Of a DNA stretch of 64,000 nt, positions 58,102 to 64,000 are shown in pieces (within the stretch, counting starts at the first letter, position 1; each line of letters begins with the position of its first letter). Under the pieces are notes generated by a model that saw only the letters and a list, made by a program, of their open reading frames with translations, ran no database searches and was not told the origin of the DNA. The DNA is from Opitutaceae bacterium (GTDB lineage Bacteria > Verrucomicrobiota > Verrucomicrobiia > Opitutales > Opitutaceae): the NCBI GenBank assembly GCA_019455245.1, contig JACFMR010000009.1, positions 59,145 through 123,144 of the forward strand, written 5' to 3'. A program made the position numbers and the translations under genes.

Positions 58102-58282
58102 GGTGGAAAGGTGCCGGAAAGGTGGTCTAAGGGGTGGTGGAAAGGGGTCTTGCGTTCAGATGTGCCCATTATGGCACGCACCCTTTTGGGCTTTTTGCCC
58201 CCCTGCCCGAAAAGGGTCTTGCGGGGGTTTCCGCAATGGTCCCCGAAATGGTCTGTGGACCATTGCGCAAAGGTGGTACATA
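58102..58282. promoter_or_regulatory. Right-end array of candidate TnsB binding sites
   Basis: Related units in the same orientation: GGTGGAAAGGTGCCGG (58102), CCGGAAAGGTGGTCTAAGG (58114), GGTGGAAAGGGGTCTTGCG (58136), GCCCGAAAAGGGTCTTGCG (58205), CCCCGAAATGGTCTGTGG (58241) and GCGCAAAGGTGGTACATA (58265). The first three overlap, like the crowded right end of Tn7. An inverted CCCTTTTGGGC lies at about 58181. The tnsA promoter must lie within the array, which would allow TnsB to regulate the operon. Confidence 0.6.
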
Positions 58283-58340
58283 ACGCTGTTAGTTAAGGAT
58301 TTGTAACACTAACAGTCGCCTCGCCCGATACAATACCCGA

Positions 58341-58399
58341 TTTTTGGCTATGCCAAAAAATACAAATGACTTGCGTACATATGTACATAAAACGTACAT
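58341..58399. promoter_or_regulatory. Two palindromes upstream of the 58409 gene
   Basis: TTTTTGGC-TAT-GCCAAAAA (58341-58359) and the perfect 12-bp palindrome GTACATATGTAC (58375-58386), followed by a half-site CGTACAT (58393-58399), end 10 nt before the ATG. This looks like an operator, probably overlapping the promoter. Confidence 0.5.
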
Positions 58400-58408
58400 C
58401 AGTGCCCG

Positions 58409-58924
58409 ATGCCACTTAACCCGACATTGGCAAGGATCAGAACCCAGCAAGACAGAGCTTATGGTCTGCTGGAGGGGGCAGCTGCCAACAAGCTCCCTGA
58501 TGACGTGAACAGATTAGATACTCTTGTTCAAATACTTGAGGATTGCGAACAGCAGTTTATATACTTGAACCAACAGCTGTTGGCCTCAGAGAGTGCTCTG
58601 GATGCGCTTCAATATCGACCGGAGGAACAATCTGAAAGACACACCATCAAAGTCACGCAAGGTATGATTAATCAGAAAATACTTCCCTTCAATCGGCTCG
58701 TCCGTAAATGGCATTTTCGTGAGGGGCAAAAAATTGAAATCGATTTTGGTGGCTCGGTCGGGTTTGTTAAGTCGGAGATCCTTCCCGGCACAAAAGCATT
58801 ACGGGCCAGAGGGGTTGTTGGCCGCTTTTACCGCGAGCACGGAGTCAAGGTCGGCGACATATTGCTGCTGCAACAAGTTAATAGCCATACTTGGTCGATC
58901 CGTAGAAAGACTCCGTATCGGTAA
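58409..58924 (+). CDS. Protein of unknown function, possible B3-like DNA-binding domain
   Basis: The protein has 171 residues. The N-terminal half is helical (DVNRLDTLVQILEDCEQQFIYLNQQLL). The C-terminal half runs TQGMINQKILPFNRLVRKWHF, then IDFGGSVGFVKSEI and GRFYREHGVKVGDILLLQQV, which recalls the beta-barrel B3/EcoRII N-terminal DNA-binding fold (a GRFY...HGVKVGD block). This is a weak match. The gene sits just outside the candidate right end behind palindromic sites, and is cut off from its other neighbours by the IS1380 element. It may be an autoregulated DNA-binding protein or a leftover of the restriction island. Confidence 0.55.
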   Translation: MPLNPTLARIRTQQDRAYGLLEGAAANKLPDDVNRLDTLVQILEDCEQQFIYLNQQLLASESALDALQYRPEEQSERHTIKVTQGMINQKILPFNRLVRKWHFREGQKIEIDFGGSVGFVKSEILPGTKALRARGVVGRFYREHGVKVGDILLLQQVNSHTWSIRRKTPYR

Positions 58925-59068
58925 AGGGGTTTCAGAGGCCATCGTGGCAGTGTCTCGCTCTCTGGTCGCGCGACATGGGGTGACCACGGGTATGGCAAAA
59001 TAGCCGACCACCGAAAAGGGTGTGGGATACGGGGGAGGGTGGAGTTCAGATCCATCAGCCTTTGCGGC
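58925..59068. other. Short non-coding stretch before the IS1380 element
   Basis: Nothing recognised. Confidence 0.3.
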
Positions 59069-60621
59069 TTAACCCGGATATTTCGTGAAAAAGGTATCGC
59101 GTAGCCTTTAAGTCTCTGCTACAAGCAGAGTTGCGAAAAACAGAAAGGAACTACGCGATGCAGAAAACCTCCCTGAAAAAGATCCGGTTCTCAAGCGCAA
59201 AACGTCAGGCGGTCGAAGGCACCTTCGATGGCGGCGAAGTCAGCAGCGATGGGGGCCTTGTATTGATGCGTGAAGCCGACCGGCGGTTGGGTTTATTGAG
59301 TGCGGTGGCGCGGCGCTTGGACGATCGCCGGCAGTCCGGGAAGGTGCGGCACGCGGCGGTGACGCTGTTGCGGCAGCGGGTGATGGCGCTGTGCGCGGGT
59401 TGGGAGGATCTCAACGACGTGGAGCAGTTGCAGCGCGATCCGGTGCATCAGTTGGCCAGTGGCACCGAGGTCCTGGGCAGTGCCCCGACTTTGTCGCGGT
59501 TCGAGAACGCGCAGAACCGGGCGAGCGCGTGGGCGGTGAACGAAGTGTTGGTGGAGCAGTTCATCCGCTCGCACCGCACGGCCCCGGCGCACCTGATCCT
59601 GGACTTTGACGCCACGGACACGCCGGTGCACGGCCAGCAGGAGGGCCGGTTCTTCCACGGTTATTACGACTGCCATTGTTTCCTGCCCCTCTACGTGTTT
59701 TGCGGCGACCAGCTGTTGGTCGCGTATCTGCGCCGCAGCAATCAGGACGCGGCCAAACATGCGGCGGCGATTTTGAAACTGCTGGTGCGGCGGTTGCGGA
59801 TTGCCTGGCCGCGCACGAAGATCGTGTTCCGCGCCGACAGCGGGTTTTGCCGGGACCGGCTGTTGACCTGGTGCGACACCCACGACGTCAAGTACGTCGT
59901 GGGGCTGGCCCGCAACGAGCGGCTGCTGGCACAGAACGCGGCGCTGATGCAGCAGGCCGAGGCGGACTTCAATCGGACGGGGCAAAAGCAACGCCTGTTC
60001 ACCGCCTTCGACTATGCGGCTGGCTCGTGGCGGCGGGTGCGCTGGGTGATCGCCAAAGCCGAGCACACGGCCAAGGGCGCCAATCCGCGTTTCATCGTGA
60101 CCAATATCGTGGGCGACGCCCGGCAGATCTACGACCGGCGCTACTGTGCCCGCGGCGAGATGGAGAACCGGGTGAAGGAACAGATGATGTTGTTCGCCGA
60201 TCGGGTCAGCGCCCATCGTTGGTGGGCCAACCAGTGGCGTCTGCTGCTCTCCGCGTTGGCCTACACCCTGATCGAAGCAGTCCGCCGCCTGGCGCTCACG
60301 GGCACGGCACTGGCGCAAGCCACCTGCCAGACCATCCGGCTCAAGCTGATCAAGATCGGCACCGTCATCGAGCGTAAGCTCACGATCGTGCGGCTGCACT
60401 TCAGTTCCGGACATCCCTTGCAAGCAGTCTTCCGCCATGCCGTGCGCTGTCTGGCGCCGCCGTGACACTGTCGTTGGTGGGCGGTGGGGGAAAGGGGGCG
60501 GTGTCGTTGCCTATAGGCAATCGGACCGTGCTCACGCTCAAATCCATATCAAATCCGCTCAAATCGCCCGGACATCGAACAACCGAGCCGCAACCCCACG
60601 TTCATGAAACTTGCGGGTTAA
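59069..60621 (+). mobile_element. IS1380-family insertion sequence
   Basis: The left end is TTAACCCGGATATTTCGTGAA (59069), and the right end read inward is TTAACCCGCAAGTTTCATGAA (60621). They match at 16 of 20 positions, including the TTAACCCG terminus. One complete transposase gene lies between them. No clear target duplication was found at the borders, so these may be off by a few bases. Confidence 0.8.
59158..60465 (+). CDS. IS1380-family transposase
   Basis: DDE transposase of 435 residues from the ATG at 59158 (MQKTSLKKIRFSSAKRQAVE, preceded by AGGAA). Catalytic residues: ILDFDATDTPVHGQQEG (D, about residue 146), IVFRADSGFCRDRLL (D, about 225) and RGEMENRVKEQMMLFADRVS (E, about 343), the YREK-like region of this family. 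The reading frame is intact. Confidence 0.95.
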   Translation: MQKTSLKKIRFSSAKRQAVEGTFDGGEVSSDGGLVLMREADRRLGLLSAVARRLDDRRQSGKVRHAAVTLLRQRVMALCAGWEDLNDVEQLQRDPVHQLASGTEVLGSAPTLSRFENAQNRASAWAVNEVLVEQFIRSHRTAPAHLILDFDATDTPVHGQQEGRFFHGYYDCHCFLPLYVFCGDQLLVAYLRRSNQDAAKHAAAILKLLVRRLRIAWPRTKIVFRADSGFCRDRLLTWCDTHDVKYVVGLARNERLLAQNAALMQQAEADFNRTGQKQRLFTAFDYAAGSWRRVRWVIAKAEHTAKGANPRFIVTNIVGDARQIYDRRYCARGEMENRVKEQMMLFADRVSAHRWWANQWRLLLSALAYTLIEAVRRLALTGTALAQATCQTIRLKLIKIGTVIERKLTIVRLHFSSGHPLQAVFRHAVRCLAPP

Positions 60622-60892
60622 TGCCCCAGTGGCATGATCTGAGGCTCACCAAGCCGCCACCAGACGCCCGGAGAACCCCGTCATGGAAATCCATGATTCA
60701 CCATTTGGTGGTGTCTGTCACCGGCCGGTTCATTTCAGCCACTTCGGGCCGGGTTATTTCAACCACCGCAAATTACGTACCGGGCCCGAGGCCGGCCCAG
60801 CTAACGCCGACCTTGGGTGCTGACCGTGCGGGGCACGAATTCCACCTGCACTCTTGCCGCTGCTGCGGCTTATCGCTGTCCTGCCTTAGCCC
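60466..60892. other. Spacer from IS1380 transposase to the second hsdM
   Basis: The first 156 bp are the IS right end. The remaining 271 bp contain no supported gene; GGTTCATTTCAGCCAC and GGTTATTTCAACCACC near 60730-60770 are similar short units and could be an eroded IS end. The hsdM promoter should lie in the last 100 bp. Confidence 0.35.
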
Positions 60893-63349
60893 ATGGCACT
60901 CAAGAAGTCCGAACTTTACTCCTCACTCTGGGCCGGCTGCGACGAGCTGCGCGGCGGCATGGATGCCAGCGAATACAAGAACTACGTCCTGGTTCTCCTG
61001 TTCATCAAATACGTCAGCGACAAGTTCGCCGGCAAACCCTACGCCCAAATCACCGTGCCGCCGGGGGCCAGCTTTGCCGATCTCGTGGCGCTCAAGGGCA
61101 AGCCCGACATCGGCGATCAGATCAACAAGCGCATCATCGCCCCGCTGGAGGCGGCCAACAACCTCTCCTTCGGCGGCGTGGATTTCGACGACGCCACCAA
61201 ACTCGGCAGCGGCAAGGAAAAGGTCGATCGCCTCACCAACCTCATCGCCATCTTCGAGGACCCGGCCCTCGATTTCTCCCGCAACCGGGCCGATGGCGAC
61301 GACCTGCTCGGCGACGCCTATGAATACCTCATGCGGCACTTCGCCACGGAGAGTGGCAAGAGCAAGGGCCAGTTCTACACCCCCGCCGAGGTCAGCCGCG
61401 TTATCGCGCAGGTGCTCGGGCTCCGGCACGCTGCCACGTCAAACCAGACCACCGTTTATGACCCCACCTGCGGCTCGGGCTCGCTGCTGCTGAAGATAGG
61501 CGACGAAGCCGCCCGTGGTAACGATATCCGCGTGTCGCTTTACGGCCAGGAGAAGGACTCGTCCACCGCCGGCCTCGCGCGGATGAACATGATCCTGCAC
61601 GATTACGCCACGGCAGTCATCAAGCAGGGCAACACCCTCGCCAACCCTCTGTTCACCACCAGCGGCACCCTCGACACCTTCGACTACGTCGTCGCCAATC
61701 CGCCCTTCAGTGACAAGCGCTGGAGCACCGGCATCGATGCCGAGCACGACCCCTGGCAGCGCTTCCAACCCTACGGGGTCCCGCCGGCCAAACAGGGCGA
61801 TTACGCCTACCTGCTCCACATTCTGCGTTCGCTGAAGAGCACCGGCAAAGGCGCCTGCATCCTCCCCCACGGCGTGCTGTTTCGGGGTAACGCCGAGGCC
61901 AATATTCGCCGCAATCTCGTCCAGCGCGGCGTCATCCGGGGCATCATCGGCCTGCCCGCCAATCTCTTTTACGGCACGGGCATCCCCGCCTGCATCATCG
62001 TCCTCGACAAGGAAGGCGCCACCGCCCGCAAAGCCATCTTCATGATGGACGCGTCCAAGGGCTTCATGAAGGACGGTAATAAAAACCGCCTCCGCTCGCA
62101 AGATATCCACAGAATAGTGGACACTTTTACCAAGCAGGCCGAAATCCCGCGCTACTCGCGCCTCGTGCCCGTCAGCGAGATCGCCGACCCGAAGAACGAC
62201 TACAACCTCAACCTCCCGCGCTACATCGACAGCACCGAGCCGGAGGATTTGCAGGACATCGACGCCCACCTGCGCGGCGGCATCCCTGAGCGGGACATTG
62301 ATGCACTGCACCCTTACTGGGACATCCTGCCCAGCGTCCGGGCCACCCTCTTCACCCCGCTACGCTCCGGTTACTCCGCCCTCCGCATCCCGCAATCCGA
62401 ACTCAAGGCCGCCATCTTCGGCCACGCCGAGTTCACCGCCTTCAATCAGACCGTTACCGGGCTCTTTCAGAAATGGCAGGGCACCTCGCTCCCACATTTG
62501 AAAGGCTTCGCCCGCGACGGCCATCCCAAGGCGCTCATCGAAACCATCGCCGAGGACTTGCTCGCCACCTTCCGGGCCGCGCCGCTGCTCGATGCCTACG
62601 ACGTGTATCAGCACCTCATGGACTACTGGGCCGCCACCATGCAGGACGACTGCTACCTCATCGCCGCCGACGGCTGGCGCGACGCAGCCCAGCCCCGGCT
62701 CCTCGTTGAGGACAAGAAGAAGAAATCCAAGGCTCGGCCCGACTTCGTTGTCGGCCGGAAGAAATACCAGTGTGAGCTCATCCCGCCCGCGCTCATCATC
62801 CGGCGCTGGTATGCGGGCGAACAGGCCGCCCTCGACATGCTGGAGGCCGACTGCGCCGCGCTCCAGCAGCAGATGGAGGAAATGGCCGAGGAACACGGCG
62901 GCGAGGAAGGACTGCTCGCCGACGCCGCCAACGACAAGGGCAAGCTCACCAAGGCCAGCGTCACCGCCCGGCTCAAGGAAATCAAAGGCGACGCCGACGC
63001 GGCGGACGAACTCAAGGCCCTCAAGGATTACCTCGCCCTCGTGGAACAGGAAGCCGCCACCGCCGCCAAGCTGGCCGCCGCGCAGGACGCCCTCACTGAA
63101 AAGGTCGCCGCCCGCTACCCGAAGCTCATCGAGGACGAAATCAAGACCCTCGTGGTGGAGGACAAATGGCTGGGCACGCTGGCCGCCGCCGTGCAGAGCG
63201 AACTCGACCGCGTCTCGCAAACTCTCACCGGGCGCATCCGCCAACTGGCCGAACGCTACGCCACGCCCCTGCCAGAATTAACCGGTGAAGTAGAAGCGTT
63301 GGCAGACAAAGTTGCAGGCCACCTCGCGAAGATGGGATTCAAACCATGA
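60893..63349 (+). CDS. hsdM: Second type I restriction-modification methyltransferase subunit
   Basis: N6-adenine methyltransferase of 818 residues, unlike the shorter hsdM at 41-43 kb. An HsdM N-terminal helical domain starts MALKKSELYSSLWAGCDELRGG. The SAM motif is YDPTCGSGSLLLKIGDE (about residue 193) and the catalytic motif VVANPPFSDKRWS (about 270). A long C-terminal extension (about 500-818) is helical, with repeated glutamate/alanine-rich segments likely to form coiled coils and a hydrophilic KKKKSKARPD linker. Extensions of this kind occur in one class of HsdM. Its stop overlaps the hsdS start (ATGA). Confidence 0.92.
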   Translation: MALKKSELYSSLWAGCDELRGGMDASEYKNYVLVLLFIKYVSDKFAGKPYAQITVPPGASFADLVALKGKPDIGDQINKRIIAPLEAANNLSFGGVDFDDATKLGSGKEKVDRLTNLIAIFEDPALDFSRNRADGDDLLGDAYEYLMRHFATESGKSKGQFYTPAEVSRVIAQVLGLRHAATSNQTTVYDPTCGSGSLLLKIGDEAARGNDIRVSLYGQEKDSSTAGLARMNMILHDYATAVIKQGNTLANPLFTTSGTLDTFDYVVANPPFSDKRWSTGIDAEHDPWQRFQPYGVPPAKQGDYAYLLHILRSLKSTGKGACILPHGVLFRGNAEANIRRNLVQRGVIRGIIGLPANLFYGTGIPACIIVLDKEGATARKAIFMMDASKGFMKDGNKNRLRSQDIHRIVDTFTKQAEIPRYSRLVPVSEIADPKNDYNLNLPRYIDSTEPEDLQDIDAHLRGGIPERDIDALHPYWDILPSVRATLFTPLRSGYSALRIPQSELKAAIFGHAEFTAFNQTVTGLFQKWQGTSLPHLKGFARDGHPKALIETIAEDLLATFRAAPLLDAYDVYQHLMDYWAATMQDDCYLIAADGWRDAAQPRLLVEDKKKKSKARPDFVVGRKKYQCELIPPALIIRRWYAGEQAALDMLEADCAALQQQMEEMAEEHGGEEGLLADAANDKGKLTKASVTARLKEIKGDADAADELKALKDYLALVEQEAATAAKLAAAQDALTEKVAARYPKLIEDEIKTLVVEDKWLGTLAAAVQSELDRVSQTLTGRIRQLAERYATPLPELTGEVEALADKVAGHLAKMGFKP

Positions 63350-64000
63350 ATTCCGCACTCCGCACTCCACATTCCTCAATGTCTCGGCCCGGCTACAAGC
63401 AGACCGAGGTGGGCGTCATCCCGGAGGAATGGGAGGTAGTGAACTTGGAATGCGCCGCAGGAATCGTCGATCCTCAACCCGATCATCGGACCCCCCCAGA
63501 GTGCACGGGCGGTGACCCATACATCGGAATCAGTGACTTTCTCGACGACAGCACGATCAATTGGGAGGCGAGTCGAAAAATCATTCCAAAGGCAGTGGAT
63601 AAACAGCGAGCACGGTTTCAGCTTCGCAGTGGTGATATCATCTTCGGGAAGATTGGCACGATTGGCATGCCCAAATTCGTTCCCGCTCCGCAGTTTCGGT
63701 ATGGGTTGAGCGCGAATGTCCTGCTCCTTCAGCCAAAAGTTGAGCCGTTCTACCTAATGGCGTGGTTGCGCTCAGACACATTCCAGCGCGCAGTTAACTC
63801 TGAACTGCACTCCACCTCCCAAGCTGCATTTGGAATTAACAAGATGCGGCGGATGCTCGTTCCAACTCCCCCACCGCCCGAACAACGCGCCATCGCGGAG
63901 GCGTTGAGCGATGTGGATGGGCTGCTGGACGGGCTGGACCGGCTCATCGCCAAGAAGCGCGACCTCAAACAGGCCGCCATGCAGCAACTCCTCACCGGCC
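63346..64000 (+). CDS. hsdS: Second type I specificity subunit, partial (runs off window)
   Basis: 218 codons are visible. An ATG at 63346 overlaps the hsdM stop, but MSRPGYKQTEVGVIPEEWEV at 63379 fits the HsdS N-terminus (YKQTEVGVIPEEW is the standard opening). One target-recognition domain follows, ending in MLVPTPPPPEQRAIAEALSDVDGLLDGLDRLIAKKRDLKQAAMQQL, the first spacer helix. The second recognition domain lies beyond 64000. No hsdR for this system is in the window. Confidence 0.9.
   Translation, partial: MNSALRTPHSSMSRPGYKQTEVGVIPEEWEVVNLECAAGIVDPQPDHRTPPECTGGDPYIGISDFLDDSTINWEASRKIIPKAVDKQRARFQLRSGDIIFGKIGTIGMPKFVPAPQFRYGLSANVLLLQPKVEPFYLMAWLRSDTFQRAVNSELHSTSQAAFGINKMRRMLVPTPPPPEQRAIAEALSDVDGLLDGLDRLIAKKRDLKQAAMQQLLTG

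Larger units (their letters stand above)
43800..58310. mobile_element. Tn7-like transposon with two TniQ genes and partition/recombinase cargo (approximate borders)
   Basis: The core is tnsA-tnsB-tnsC-tniQ-tniQ on the minus strand (51532-58066). The right end carries at least five related candidate TnsB sites (58102-58282), and a matching site in inverse orientation at about 43806 suggests the left end. Cargo read from left to right: frameshifted zinc-ribbon gene, serine recombinase, two ParB/RepB-like genes, DUF1508 protein, two small proteins, an IS-disrupted hydrolase, and an orphan gene. Neither terminal nucleotides nor a 5-bp target duplication could be fixed, so borders are uncertain by several hundred bases. 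It separates two type I restriction loci. No CRISPR array or Cas gene is present. Confidence 0.6.

Noticed and set aside
59064..60626. Target duplication of the IS1380 element
   Set aside because: Bases adjoining the inverted repeats (GCGGC left, TGCCC right) do not match convincingly, so no duplication is claimed.

Overview
The window looks like a chromosomal stretch of a GC-rich verrucomicrobium, most likely of the Opitutaceae. The grounds are indirect: assimilatory sulfate and siroheme genes, system II cytochrome c maturation, multiheme cytochromes with a porin, a rhombosortase with its substrate, DUF5069 and dispersed palindromic repeats. No rRNA, tRNA or CRISPR array was recognised, so the taxonomic call is an inference.

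Region 1 (1-4.0 kb) is assimilatory sulfate reduction: partial cysH and cysI on the minus strand, divergent from a siroheme pair (cobA, sirohydrochlorin chelatase-like) on the plus strand. Region 2 (4.1-19.2 kb) is a respiratory block. A CcsBA cytochrome c synthase with a duplicated-domain lipoprotein is followed by a monoheme cytochrome, a seven-heme NapC/NirT protein resembling Geobacter ImcH, two tandem CbcL-like fusions (13 and 11 CXXCH motifs plus a b-type membrane domain), a periplasmic multiheme lipoprotein and an outer-membrane beta-barrel. Together these could carry electrons from quinol, across the periplasm, through a porin-cytochrome conduit to an outside acceptor. Region 3 (19.5-33.2 kb) is ordinary chromosome: a GlyGly-CTERM-like matrixin/NHL protein translationally coupled to a rhombosortase, a TonB-C-like protein, DUF5069, an ABC-F ATPase, a metallopeptidase/ATP-grasp pair, a TRAP transporter (dctPQM) and a phytanoyl-CoA dioxygenase family protein.

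Region 4 (33.3-42.9 kb) is a type I restriction-modification locus on the minus strand, in the order hsdM, hsdS, a nucleoside-deoxyribosyltransferase-like gene, a DUF262 fragment, a GIY-YIG gene, AbiEi, AbiEii, hsdR. Accessory defence genes thus lie between hsdS and hsdR. Region 5 (about 43.8-58.3 kb) is interpreted as a Tn7-like transposon: tnsA, tnsB, tnsC and two short TniQ-family genes beside repeated candidate TnsB sites at the right end. Its cargo appears to be a zinc-ribbon protein (frameshifted at an A8 run), a large serine recombinase, two ParB/RepB-like genes, small proteins and an orphan gene. An IS5-group element with a CTAA target duplication splits a YdjM-like hydrolase gene in the cargo. 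Region 6 (58.4-64 kb) holds an orphan gene behind a perfect palindrome, an IS1380-family element, and a second type I system (hsdM, partial hsdS) that runs off the window.

Three repeat families are scattered through the window: about 80-bp palindromes ending in GTAGGGCGGGGT, a CTTCGTAGGCTTGGCGAAG hairpin, and ATTAAG hexamer runs. Related palindromes also lie in frame inside hsdM.
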